From NCBI GenBank assembly GCA_903827085.1, contig CAIKHC010000402.1, forward strand, positions 1 through 7,719: a stretch of DNA of 7,719 nucleotides, read 5' to 3'. Positions 1 to 6,804 of this stretch are shown piece by piece. The position numbers and the translations under genes were made by a program. Positions within the stretch are counted from its first letter, which is position 1. Every line of letters starts with the position of its first letter. A model generated the notes under the pieces. It was not told where the DNA came from, made no database searches, and was given only the letters and a program-made list of their open reading frames with translations. The DNA is from an uncultured Candidatus Nemicrothrix sp. (lineage in GTDB: Bacteria; Actinomycetota; Acidimicrobiia; Acidimicrobiales; Acidimicrobilacustridaceae).

Positions 1-1217
1 AGGGGTCGTAAGAGCACGCCGCGGTTCACTGATGCGGCGCACACTCGTCGACCCCAGCGCAGATCATCTTGAGGCGGCGCAAGTTCCACTCCGACCATGA
101 GTCCATGCTGGCGGATCGCTTTGATCGCAGAGTTCTCATTGGTGAGTGCTTCAAGCCGTTGGCGAAGTTGGGCGGCTCGTTCGCGCACGTTGTCGAGGAC
201 GTCGAGTTCTTCAAACAATTGGAGGTGACGAAGCGCTACTGCTGCCGCAAGAGGGTTTCCAGAAAAAGAATGACCGTGATAGAGCGTCATTTCGCTGAGG
301 TCGGGACCAAGGAACGCGTCGTACACGCGTCGTGACGCGATGGTCGCTGCCATGGCGAGATAACCGCCGGTTAGTCCTTTTCCGATACACATAATGTCGG
401 GGCGAACTCGACACTGTTCTGTGGCGAACAGCGTTCCGGTTCGGCCGAAACCGGTTGCGACTTCGTCGACAATGAGCAAGACGTCATGTTCTCTGCAGGC
501 GTCTCCAACTCGTTCGACAGATTCCGGATCGGTGATCCACATACCAGCAGCGCCCTGGACGAGTGGTTCGATGACGACAGCAGCAAGTTCATGGGCGTGA
601 GCGCTGATCATGGCCACTGCGGTATCTGCCCAACCTGGGTCGTCGTAGCCAGGGGCGCGCAGTACGTCGAATCGGAGTGGATCAAAGACGTCAGTACCGA
701 ACCCGCCGGCTCCGATGGAGATCGCTCCGATCGTGTCGCCGTGGTAGGCCCCGCCGAGTGTGAGGTAGCGGGTTCGTTTTGTGATTCCTTGGTTCGTCCA
801 AAACTGAAACGCGATCTTGATCGCTTGTTCTACGGCAGCTGCACCATCTGAGGCGAAGAGGAAATGCGGTTCGCTCACGGGTACCCGAGGTGCAAGAGCT
901 TCCGCGAGTTCGATAGTGATCCGGTTGCCGTTGCCGAGCATGGTTGTGTGTGCAACGCGATCGAGTTGTTCTCGCGCTGCTGCATCAAGCTCAGGAACTC
1001 GGTGGCCGAGTGTCGTGACCCAAAGCGAGGAGATCGCGTCGAGATACCGCGAACCGTCGACGTCGATGATCTCTCGGCCTTCGGCGTAGTCGACGATGAT
1101 CGGTCGATTCTGCGCGTAGGTCGACATTTGGGTGAAGCCATGCCACACCACAGCAGCATCCCGGTCCACCCATTGATCGTGGGCGCTTGTCAGGGATGTG
1201 GAGTCTGAATCTTTCAC
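1..1217 (-). CDS. bioA: Adenosylmethionine-8-amino-7-oxononanoate (DAPA) aminotransferase, partial (3' end outside the window)
   Basis: A PLP-dependent class III aminotransferase that makes 7,8-diaminononanoate from KAPA in biotin synthesis; cytosolic. The reading frame is open from the GTG at 1217 to the window edge, giving 405 residues of a family usually near 430, so only the C-terminal tail is missing. Visible motifs: VWHGFTQM (residues 24-31), near the substrate-binding N-terminus; ASDGAAAVE (122-130), the cofactor phosphate loop; YHGDT (158-162); IVDEVATGFGRTG (249-261), with Asp251 expected to hold the PLP ring nitrogen; GKGLTGGY (279-286), with Lys280 as the Schiff-base lysine; and HSFSGNPLA (316-324). 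The visible part ends in GVLLRP, a typical BioA C-terminal motif. The GTG start shares GTGA with the stop of the upstream ABC1 gene, suggesting translational coupling. The common HPFT/HPYT motif reads HGFT here. A lysine-using DAPA aminotransferase (BioK type) is possible; the amino donor cannot be read from sequence. Confidence 0.9.
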   Translation of the reverse strand, partial: MKDSDSTSLTSAHDQWVDRDAAVVWHGFTQMSTYAQNRPIIVDYAEGREIIDVDGSRYLDAISSLWVTTLGHRVPELDAAAREQLDRVAHTTMLGNGNRITIELAEALAPRVPVSEPHFLFASDGAAAVEQAIKIAFQFWTNQGITKRTRYLTLGGAYHGDTIGAISIGAGGFGTDVFDPLRFDVLRAPGYDDPGWADTAVAMISAHAHELAAVVIEPLVQGAAGMWITDPESVERVGDACREHDVLLIVDEVATGFGRTGTLFATEQCRVRPDIMCIGKGLTGGYLAMAATIASRRVYDAFLGPDLSEMTLYHGHSFSGNPLAAAVALRHLQLFEELDVLDNVRERAAQLRQRLEALTNENSAIKAIRQHGLMVGVELAPPQDDLRWGRRVCAASVNRGVLLRP

Positions 1218-2713
1218 CGGGACAGCATCGCACCCTTGGCATTGGGGTGGCGATCGCGTCGCCATTCTTCAATCCGGTGGGCCATGGGGGTTGACGGAGG
1301 GCCATCCACAAAGGGCCAAAGTTCCTCGGCAATCTTGCGCCAGTCGCCGGTGGCATGGAGTTCTCCAAGGATCGCGTAGAGCCCCAAGCTGATGCGCTGG
1401 ATGATGACGAAACTCCCTGGAAGGTTGGCCGCCTTTTGCATGATGGCGTAGGGGCCACTGGTGTCGAAGAATCGGCGCACTGTCTCGGACGCGTACGCGG
1501 GGGTGATAGTGAAGTCGCCCTCGACGGCAACGAATTCGTAAAAGTGTCCGAGGTAGTCGATGACATCAGCATCGGTGACATCAAGACCCGCGGGAAGAAG
1601 CCCGAGACGTTCGACGGTCGCGCGAAATGCAGCGGCGTCATGATCGATCACCATGTGTTGGATCATTTCGCCAAACTCATCGAGTTCTTCGGCGGTGAAA
1701 TATTTCACGAGGCCGAAGTCAAGAAATGTGACTCGACCACCTGGGTGAAACAAGTAATTGCCGGGATGGGGATCGCCGTTAAACGCTGCAAGTCGATACA
1801 AACCGCCAAAGGCAAAGCGATAGAGGGTTTCGGCGGCGAGATCCTTCTCTTCCTGGCTCCATGTCAGAAGTTCGTCCCATCGGACTCCGTCGGAGAGTTC
1901 CGTTGTAAGAACGCGTCGACTTGAGTAGTCATCAATCACATGCGGAATATGAATTGTCGGATGGCCTTCGTAGTAATTAGCAAAGGCTCGTTGGTTGGCT
2001 GCTTCGATTTCGTAGTCAAGTTCCTCGACAACGCGCTCGCGCAGTTCGGCGACGAGCGCTTTATGGTCGAGTCCGGGGAATAGGACTCCGAGGCCAGCGA
2101 AGATGAATCCAGCATTGTTGAGGTCGGACGCAACGGCCTCGGCGACGCCGGGATATTGGACCTTGACGGCGACAGCTTGGCCTTCACGGGTGAGTGCACG
2201 ATGCACTTGACCGATTGATGCCGAAGCAATTGGTGTGGGATCCCATGTTTCAAAAAGATCGTCTGGATGTTTGCCGAACTCTTCGCGAATGACTTCCGCC
2301 GCGAGTTCTGCGCTCATCGGCGGCGCGTTCTGCTGAAGGTCGGCAAGAGCGCCACGCACGTGTTCGGGGAGGCCTTGGTCGATGTAACTCGCCATCTGGC
2401 CGACCTTCATAAGCGCGCCCTTCATCTGCCCGAGTGCTTCGCTTACCTGTTGGGTGGTTTGCATTTCGAACGCAAGGTCCAGCTCGCGACGTTTCCCGGC
2501 GTCGGCAAAAACCCGGCGGGCGCGATGTCGGGCATAGGCCCCACCGGTCTTTGCACCGAGCATCGCAAGACGGAAGTTGCGGGCGCCTCGGCGACCGTTC
2601 TGCACCGGCCCAGTGGAATTACGCGGTGGGCGTCCGCTTTTCAGGACCACCACAAAGGCAGCAATGAGGCTAAGAGGCAGGAGAAATCGAAGGGCTCGGA
2701 GTCGCGGTGTCAC
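1214..2713 (-). CDS. ABC1/AarF/UbiB-family atypical kinase-like protein
   Basis: A member of the ABC1 (ADCK/UbiB) atypical kinase family, whose studied members act as ATPases supporting isoprenoid quinone synthesis or lipid homeostasis. Counting from the GTG at 2713 (499 residues), a hydrophobic N-terminal segment (about residues 8-24) suggests a membrane anchor. Then come the family hallmarks: KVGQ (103-106), the alanine-rich nucleotide loop in PIASASIGQVH (161-171), the invariant lysine in VAVKVQYPG (Lys184), EELDYE (230-235), the catalytic loop GDPHPGN (Asp314, Asn319) and the metal-binding DFG (332-334). All key residues are present, so it is probably active. A TTG at 2722 would add three residues, but it overlaps the TAACGT box. 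The GTG lies 8 bases after that box, fitting a leaderless message. The stop overlaps the bioA start. An actinobacterium would normally use menaquinone, so a role in ubiquinone synthesis should not be assumed; the substrate is unknown. Confidence 0.9.
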   Translation of the reverse strand: MTPRLRALRFLLPLSLIAAFVVVLKSGRPPRNSTGPVQNGRRGARNFRLAMLGAKTGGAYARHRARRVFADAGKRRELDLAFEMQTTQQVSEALGQMKGALMKVGQMASYIDQGLPEHVRGALADLQQNAPPMSAELAAEVIREEFGKHPDDLFETWDPTPIASASIGQVHRALTREGQAVAVKVQYPGVAEAVASDLNNAGFIFAGLGVLFPGLDHKALVAELRERVVEELDYEIEAANQRAFANYYEGHPTIHIPHVIDDYSSRRVLTTELSDGVRWDELLTWSQEEKDLAAETLYRFAFGGLYRLAAFNGDPHPGNYLFHPGGRVTFLDFGLVKYFTAEELDEFGEMIQHMVIDHDAAAFRATVERLGLLPAGLDVTDADVIDYLGHFYEFVAVEGDFTITPAYASETVRRFFDTSGPYAIMQKAANLPGSFVIIQRISLGLYAILGELHATGDWRKIAEELWPFVDGPPSTPMAHRIEEWRRDRHPNAKGAMLSR

Positions 2714-2719
2714 AAGATC

Positions 2720-2748
2720 CAACGTTAGGGGTCGGCCACGGGGTTTCC
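2720..2748 (-). promoter_or_regulatory. Candidate promoter of the ABC1-bioA operon
   Basis: Read on the minus strand: GGAAAC (2748-2743), 15 bases, then TAACGTTG (2727-2720). The box TAACGT fits the TAnnnT form of an actinobacterial -10, and transcription starting about 7 bases later would begin next to the GTG at 2713. No Shine-Dalgarno sequence is visible, which agrees with leaderless translation. The same arrangement with the same spacing precedes parA at 5566-5594. Function is inferred from position and repetition only. Confidence 0.5.
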
Positions 2749-2784
2749 CTCACCGGACGAGGGTCACGGAACGGACAAGGCCGG

Positions 2785-2792
2785 TAGCGTTG
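2785..2792 (+). promoter_or_regulatory. Candidate -10 element (TAGCGTTG) of the esterase-queC operon
   Basis: TAGCGTTG lies 27 bases before the esterase ATG and is identical to the octamer before parA. A start site about 7 bases downstream of TAGCGT would leave a short leader of roughly 23 bases carrying the ribosome binding site. A GGAAC lies upstream at 2768-2772, but it is 4 bases closer than in the parA and ABC1 promoters, so the -35 part is unclear. Confidence 0.4.
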
Positions 2793-2804
2793 CGGCGATC
2801 ACTT

Positions 2805-2814
2805 GGAGAGGGAG
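2805..2814 (+). promoter_or_regulatory. Ribosome binding site that fixes the esterase start
   Basis: GGAGAGGGAG ends 5 bases before the ATG at 2820. It is the strongest Shine-Dalgarno match in this region and decides against longer in-frame starts reaching back to 2577, which would run antisense into the ABC1 gene and add an arginine-rich leader unlike any esterase N-terminus. Confidence 0.75.
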
Positions 2815-2819
2815 TACTC

Positions 2820-4328
2820 ATGAGTTCCACGACAGTCATGGTCGCCCAAGGCGCCCTTCAGGGCATTGAAAAGGACGGCATCGTCCAGTTTCGGGGCATT
2901 CCCTACGCTGCGCCGCCGGTCGGCGAACGCCGCTTCCTTGCCCCCGCTCCGCCTGAGTCATGGGACGGCGTTCGTGACGCCTCAACGTTTGGGTCGATGT
3001 CAGTGCAGGAGTCTGGAGGCATAACGGCATTTCTTGGCGATGCAGCAGATTCGTCAAGCGAAGACTGTTTGTTCCTCAACGTGTTTACGCCCCGCTGTGA
3101 CGACGCTTCCCGTCCAGTCATGGTGTGGATTCACGGCGGCGCTTTCACGAACGGATCGTCATCGACGCCTTGGTATGACGGAACGTCGTTAGCTACTCGT
3201 GGCGACGTTGTCGTTGTCTCCCTCAACTACCGACTTGGCGCCCTTGGTTTTCTTTGGCTCGGCGATCTCGATGATCGGTATCGCTCGAGTGGTGTGAATG
3301 GGTTGCTTGATCAAGTAGCTGCGCTTGCGTGGGTGCGAGACAACATCGCCGCGTTTGGTGGTGATCCAAACAACGTCACCATCTTCGGAGAGTCAGCAGG
3401 AGCGATGAGCGTCTCGACGCTTCTCGCCCTTCCCGCCGCAAGCGGGCTCTTCCAGAAGGCAATCGCTCAAAGTGGCGCAGCTCACAATGTCTTTACCCCT
3501 GCGATGGGCGCGGCGATGACCGAAGATTTTATGGAAAAACTCGGTGTCGCTGATATCGATGGTCTGTTGCGAGCGTCTGCAGAAGACATCGCAAAAGCGG
3601 CGACGAAGGTTGAAGCAAAGTTGTTCGACGATCCGTCCGGTTTGGGGGGACCCACCAGTTTTGCGCTCGCGATGGCCTTTCAGCCGGTTATCGACGGCAC
3701 GTACCTGCCTCAAGATCCACTCGTTGCTGTGGCGAATGGCGACGCAGTCGATGTTCCGTTTCTAACGGGTACCAATCTCAACGAATGGAATCTCTTTGCA
3801 CTCATGAGCCCCGGTGGTCTCGACGACTCCAGTTTGCTGGACCGTCTTGAGGGCATCTTTGGGTCCGGACAGCGGGTGCGTGATGTGTACGCCTCCGATC
3901 GCCCCGATGTCTCGGTAGATGATCTTTGGAATGCAGTGCTCACCGATGGCTCGTTTCGGATTCCAGCGATTCGTCTCGTGGAAGCTCGCGGGGCGGCGAA
4001 ATCGCCAACCTGGCAGTACCTCTTCACGTGGGGAACGCCGGCCTTCGGTGGTGTTGTGAAGTCATGTCACGCGCTCGAGATCCCCTTTGTCTTTGGGGTG
4101 CTCGATAACCAAGGGGCAGAACTGTTTCTTGGCGGTCCCGTGAGCGATGACTTGTGGGAGTTGTCAGCGGCAATGCAGGAAGCGTGGCTTTCGTTTGCTC
4201 GCCACGGCGATCCTGGTTGGCAGGCATGGAACAGTGAGTCGCGTCCCACGCAACGTTTCGATGTCGTCAGGGAACTTCTCTCCGATCCGATGTCGGCGGA
4301 ACGTGGGGTCTGGGAAGGCGTTCTGTGA
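2820..4328 (+). CDS. Type-B carboxylesterase / para-nitrobenzyl-esterase-like
   Basis: An alpha/beta-hydrolase of the carboxylesterase type B family (COesterase; PnbA, cholinesterase relatives), which hydrolyses carboxylic esters. The 502-residue length is typical. The N-terminus carries the usual beta-strand start and [16 protein letters not shown] (24-39). Next are [11 protein letters not shown] (81-91) and the oxyanion-hole motif WIHGGAF (103-109). The nucleophile elbow is GESAGAMS (190-197), with Ser192. The acid is Glu322 in GTNLNEW and the base is His417 in [12 protein letters not shown], so the triad is complete. No signal peptide or membrane segment is visible, so it is probably cytoplasmic. 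Its last four bases overlap the queC start, giving a two-gene operon. The natural substrate cannot be deduced, and I know of no functional reason for the queC pairing. Confidence 0.93.
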   Translation: MSSTTVMVAQGALQGIEKDGIVQFRGIPYAAPPVGERRFLAPAPPESWDGVRDASTFGSMSVQESGGITAFLGDAADSSSEDCLFLNVFTPRCDDASRPVMVWIHGGAFTNGSSSTPWYDGTSLATRGDVVVVSLNYRLGALGFLWLGDLDDRYRSSGVNGLLDQVAALAWVRDNIAAFGGDPNNVTIFGESAGAMSVSTLLALPAASGLFQKAIAQSGAAHNVFTPAMGAAMTEDFMEKLGVADIDGLLRASAEDIAKAATKVEAKLFDDPSGLGGPTSFALAMAFQPVIDGTYLPQDPLVAVANGDAVDVPFLTGTNLNEWNLFALMSPGGLDDSSLLDRLEGIFGSGQRVRDVYASDRPDVSVDDLWNAVLTDGSFRIPAIRLVEARGAAKSPTWQYLFTWGTPAFGGVVKSCHALEIPFVFGVLDNQGAELFLGGPVSDDLWELSAAMQEAWLSFARHGDPGWQAWNSESRPTQRFDVVRELLSDPMSAERGVWEGVL

Positions 4329-5020
4329 GCAAACCGACGGCGATCGTTTTGCTGTCGGGAGGGCTTGATTCCACGACATGCTTGGCGATTGCGAAAGACG
4401 AAGGCTTCACACCGATTGCCTTGAGTTTCCGTTACGGGCAACGCCACAACGGCGAACTTGAATGTGCCGCGGCGATCGCGCGCTCAGCAGGCGTCGAACA
4501 CCTCATTGCCGATATCGATCTTGCTGCCTTTGGTGGTTCTGCGTTAGTCGATGAGTCACTTGAAGTTCCGAAGCACGAATCGGTTGACGACCTCTCGGCT
4601 GATTCGGTACCGATCACCTATGTGCCAGCTCGCAATACGATTTTTCTTAGTTTCGCGATTGCGGTGGCCGAAACCCGCGGCGCACATGATGTGTTCATCG
4701 GAGTGAATGCGGTGGACTACTCGGGCTATCCCGATTGCCGGCCGGAATTCATAACGGCCTTCGAAGAAATGGCCAACCTCGCAACCCGCGAAGGGATTGA
4801 GGGCGGACGCCTACGCATCCGTACTCCGCTTCTTGATCTCACGAAGGCAGAGATCATCCAGCTGGGTCTCTCCTTGGGGGTCGACTACGGCGTCACGATG
4901 TCCTGTTACGACCCGGCAGCCGACGGGGGAGCCTGTGGTCACTGTGATGCCTGCCTGCTGAGAGCCCGCGGCTTCGCCAACGCGGCCGTGGAAGATCCGA
5001 CGCGATATTCGAAATCTTGA
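4325..5020 (+). CDS. queC: 7-cyano-7-deazaguanine (preQ0) synthase
   Basis: An ATP-dependent ligase converting 7-carboxy-7-deazaguanine and ammonia to preQ0, on the route to queuosine in tRNA; cytosolic. The 231 residues match the family length. The PP-loop is LSGGLDST (10-17). [11 protein letters not shown] (35-45) and [13 protein letters not shown] (97-109) are typical QueC blocks. The zinc site is Cys194, Cys204, Cys207 and Cys210 in the C-terminal CYDP...CGHCDAC stretch, all present. The GTG start overlaps the esterase TGA (GTGA), with a modest GGGAAGG six bases upstream, so translation is probably coupled to the esterase. No queD, queE or queF is in the window; they would have to lie elsewhere, or the product could serve another 7-deazaguanine use. 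The gene converges on the peroxiredoxin gene with 26 bases between stops and no clear terminator in that gap. Confidence 0.96.
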   Translation: MSKPTAIVLLSGGLDSTTCLAIAKDEGFTPIALSFRYGQRHNGELECAAAIARSAGVEHLIADIDLAAFGGSALVDESLEVPKHESVDDLSADSVPITYVPARNTIFLSFAIAVAETRGAHDVFIGVNAVDYSGYPDCRPEFITAFEEMANLATREGIEGGRLRIRTPLLDLTKAEIIQLGLSLGVDYGVTMSCYDPAADGGACGHCDACLLRARGFANAAVEDPTRYSKS

Positions 5021-5046
5021 ATTCGTGAACTCTGACTATCTTCGAC

Positions 5047-5496
5047 TTACGATTTGCTGATTACCGCAAGCGCTTCGTCGATGTGCTTCTTTGGTTTGAA
5101 CTGCGATGAGAACACCTTGCGCACGATGCCGTTGGGGTCGATCACGTAGGTGACGCGACCAGGCAACAAGCCAAGTGTCTTGCTGACACCGAACTGCTTA
5201 CGCACCACGCTGTCGGTGTCAGCCAACAGTGTGAACGGCAAGTTGTGCTTCTGAGCGAAGGCCTTATGCGATTCCACCGAATCAGAACTGATGCCGATCA
5301 CCTTTGCGCCAGCATCGGTGAATGCTTCAAAGTTGTCGCGGAACGAACATGACTCAGCAGTGCAGCCCGGTGTGTCGTCCTTCGGATAGAAGTAGACGAC
5401 GGCCCATCCTCCACGGAGTTGAGCCGATGTGACGGTGGCGCCGTCCTGATCGGAGAGCGAGAACTCGGGGACGGTTTGGCCTTCAGAGATGGTCAT
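5047..5496 (-). CDS. bcp: Thioredoxin-dependent peroxiredoxin, BCP/PrxQ type
   Basis: A small cytosolic thiol peroxidase that reduces hydrogen peroxide and organic hydroperoxides using thioredoxin. The chosen ATG at 5496 gives 149 residues, normal for BCP. It has a GAGAGGG on the minus strand (5506-5500) just upstream, and the protein begins MTISEGQ just before the usual PEFSL block. The active site is DDTPGCTAESCSFRD (41-55): Cys45 is the peroxidatic cysteine with Thr42 beside it, and Cys50 the resolving cysteine five residues on, as in atypical 2-Cys PrxQ enzymes. Arg113 in LPGRVTYVID is the expected catalytic arginine. The same frame stays open to 5625, but that would run into parA and add an unrelated leader. 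The gene is transcribed divergently from parA, with 102 bases between the starts. No promoter box as convincing as that of parA is seen on its side. Confidence 0.95.
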   Translation of the reverse strand: MTISEGQTVPEFSLSDQDGATVTSAQLRGGWAVVYFYPKDDTPGCTAESCSFRDNFEAFTDAGAKVIGISSDSVESHKAFAQKHNLPFTLLADTDSVVRKQFGVSKTLGLLPGRVTYVIDPNGIVRKVFSSQFKPKKHIDEALAVISKS

Positions 5497-5565
5497 GCAC
5501 CCTCTCAGCACCGATTCGACCGTTGTTATTCCTTCGCAACCAGCCTTTTTGCGCCCGGTATCGCT

Positions 5566-5594
5566 GGAAACGGGACCCTCGCCGCGTAGCGTTG
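5566..5594 (+). promoter_or_regulatory. Candidate promoter of parA, probably giving a leaderless message
   Basis: GGAAAC (5566-5571), 15 bases, then TAGCGTTG (5587-5594). The ATG at 5599 lies 6 bases after TAGCGT, where transcription would be expected to start, and the only GAGG before the start codon is one base away, too close to serve as a binding site. Sequence and spacing match the element before the ABC1 gene. The -35 half resembles the GGAA of ECF sigma factors, but the sigma factor cannot be named from this. Confidence 0.55.
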
Positions 5595-5598
5595 AGGC

Positions 5599-6447
5599 AT
5601 GCCAATCGTCGCCGTTGTGAACCAAAAGGGTGGAGTGGGCAAGACCACGGTCACCTTGGGCCTTGCTTCTGCCGCTGCCAACCGTGGCAAAAAGGTGCTT
5701 GTGGTCGACCTCGACCCACAGGCCAATGCCACTGCTGGCCTCGGAATCTGGGATGCCGCCACCACCGTCGATAGCGCTCTTGAAGCCGATCGCCCCGGAT
5801 CGGCTCGTTCGCTCGCAGTGCCCACCGCGTGGGTCCTCGAAGGCGGTCGTGCCCCCGACGTGCTTGCCAGCACCCCTGCACTCTCATCTCGTGAGCCGCA
5901 ACTCGCCAACGATCCAGTTGGTGCACAAGACCGTTTGCAGCTCGCGCTTGAAGGCCACGACTACGACCTCGTCGTGATCGACTGCCCGCCTTCGTTGGGT
6001 CTTCTCACGATCAACGGACTTTTCGCCGCAGATCGGGCGCTCATCGTTACTGAACCGGGTGCGTGGGCATCGGACGGTGTTGCCAACGTCCAACTCACCA
6101 TCTCTCGTATTGCAGCGCGCCGCAACGGTCGTCCCGAGGTCGCTGGCGTTGCCGTCAACCGCCTCGGGCGTACTCGCGACGCGCATTACTGGCACACGAT
6201 GTTGCTCGAGCAGTACGGCGATCAGGTCTTCGCCCCCGTTCACATGCGTGCCGCTGTTGCCGAAGCTTCGGCGCAGTCGCTGCCGATCCATGGGCTCGGA
6301 ACTCGCCAGGGTGCAAGCGATGCAGCTCAGGAATTCGACAACCTGCTTGATGCGGTGGTCCCCGAGATGGCACGGTCTGGTGCGCGCGTGTCCGCTCCTG
6401 CGGATTCTGCACCCAACGAAACCTCCGGAGGAACTCATGGCGTATGA
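5599..6447 (+). CDS. Orphan ParA-family (ParA/Soj/MinD-like) ATPase
   Basis: A ParA-type P-loop ATPase; relatives dimerise on ATP, bind DNA or membrane, and position plasmids, chromosomes or large complexes in the cell. In 282 residues it has the deviant Walker A KGGVGKTT (10-17, signature Lys10 and Lys15), Walker A' VVDLDPQANAT (35-45) and Walker B LVVIDCPPS (124-132). No N-terminal helix-turn-helix is present, so it is the short type. Chromosomal parA normally sits with parB and rsmG; neither is here. Instead the next gene overlaps its last 11 bases, so the two are almost certainly co-translated and that small membrane protein is the likely partner. The final 25 or so residues are low in complexity and rich in Ala, Ser and Pro. 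Start as given; a leaderless message is likely. The frame-shifted antisense frames over this gene are shadows. Confidence 0.93.
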   Translation: MPIVAVVNQKGGVGKTTVTLGLASAAANRGKKVLVVDLDPQANATAGLGIWDAATTVDSALEADRPGSARSLAVPTAWVLEGGRAPDVLASTPALSSREPQLANDPVGAQDRLQLALEGHDYDLVVIDCPPSLGLLTINGLFAADRALIVTEPGAWASDGVANVQLTISRIAARRNGRPEVAGVAVNRLGRTRDAHYWHTMLLEQYGDQVFAPVHMRAAVAEASAQSLPIHGLGTRQGASDAAQEFDNLLDAVVPEMARSGARVSAPADSAPNETSGGTHGV

Positions 6448-6760
6448 CCCACAGAAGACACGGAACCGTCCGGCTCCCGCCGCTGACCGACCAGCACCAG
6501 TCGACGCCTTCCTCGACGCGATGTCAGAAGTAGCCGTTCTCCCCGAGGGCATCGATAGCGAGGTCACGTCGGGTGGCAACACCGCTGCCGAGGAAATCTT
6601 CATCGATACTGCGCCGCGCGCGCCGTCTGACCTCGCAGACCGGACCAAAACTCCGGTTGTGCAATCGCGCGAGGCCGACCGTTCGAAACTCGTGATCGGA
6701 ATCGTTGCTGCGGTTGTTGCGCTCGTCGCAGTACTTGTTGTTACTCGTAAGCGTCGCTGA
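6437..6760 (+). CDS. Small protein with one C-terminal membrane segment, encoded with ParA
   Basis: No family recognised. The 107-residue protein starts at an ATG with a perfect GGAGGA (6427-6432) four bases upstream and overlaps the end of parA. Its N-terminal 80 or so residues look mostly disordered: a basic, proline-rich start (KTRNRPAP, 7-14), a short region DAFLDAMSEVAVLPEG (23-38) that could form a helix, and an acidic middle (AAEEIFID, 50-57). Residues 85-102 are a strongly hydrophobic membrane segment, followed directly by TRKRR. There is no signal peptide, so it resembles a tail-anchored protein, but the basic tail favours a cytoplasmic C-terminus and the topology is unresolved. By analogy with ParB- and McdB-type partners, the basic N-terminus could stimulate the ATPase; this is inference. 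Confidence 0.8.
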   Translation: MAYDPQKTRNRPAPAADRPAPVDAFLDAMSEVAVLPEGIDSEVTSGGNTAAEEIFIDTAPRAPSDLADRTKTPVVQSREADRSKLVIGIVAAVVALVAVLVVTRKRR

Positions 6761-6774
6761 CGACACTTTTGCTA

Positions 6775-6804
6775 CTCGCGTCAATCAAGAAGTACTGACG
6801 CGAG
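6775..6804. repeat. 9-bp inverted repeat at the convergent gene ends, candidate terminator
   Basis: CTCGCGTCA (6775-6783) pairs perfectly with TGACGCGAG (6796-6804) across a 12-base loop. It sits between the parA operon and the phosphatase gene, which converge, and includes the phosphatase stop codon. The stem is GC-rich, but no T-run follows on either strand, so it is not a standard intrinsic terminator. It may act as a U-less, two-way terminator or an mRNA 3'-end stabiliser. Confidence 0.4.

Noticed and set aside
991..1641. Minus-strand open frame of 216 codons
   Set aside because: It is out of frame with both the ABC1 gene and bioA, which have clear motifs across the same bases; its product is rich in Arg, Ser and Pro as expected for a shadow.
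1355..1924. Plus-strand open frame of 189 codons
   Set aside because: It lies wholly antisense to the ABC1 gene, has no ribosome binding site and no recognisable domain; a shadow frame.
2577..2819. Upstream in-frame extension of the esterase
   Set aside because: It is arginine-rich and antisense to the ABC1 gene; the strong binding site before 2820 and the family N-terminus fix the start at 2820.
4325..5020. queC as part of a DNA-modification or antiphage cassette
   Set aside because: No other 7-deazaguanine DNA-modification gene, nuclease, cyclase or helicase is in the window, and the protein looks like a standard QueC.
5021..5046. Terminator between queC and the peroxiredoxin gene
   Set aside because: Only 4-base pairings are visible in and around the 26-base gap; no stem with a T-run.
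5566..5594. Firm assignment of the promoter to a stress ECF sigma factor (SigR/SigE type)
   Set aside because: GGAA and GTT are present, but the distance is longer than the usual consensus; the TAnnnT box equally suits the housekeeping sigma factor.
5497..5625. Upstream extension of the peroxiredoxin
   Set aside because: It would overlap parA and add an unrelated leader; the ATG at 5496 has a binding site and gives the usual family length.
5884..6648. Minus-strand open frame of 254 codons
   Set aside because: Antisense to parA and the small membrane gene, with no motif or start signal.
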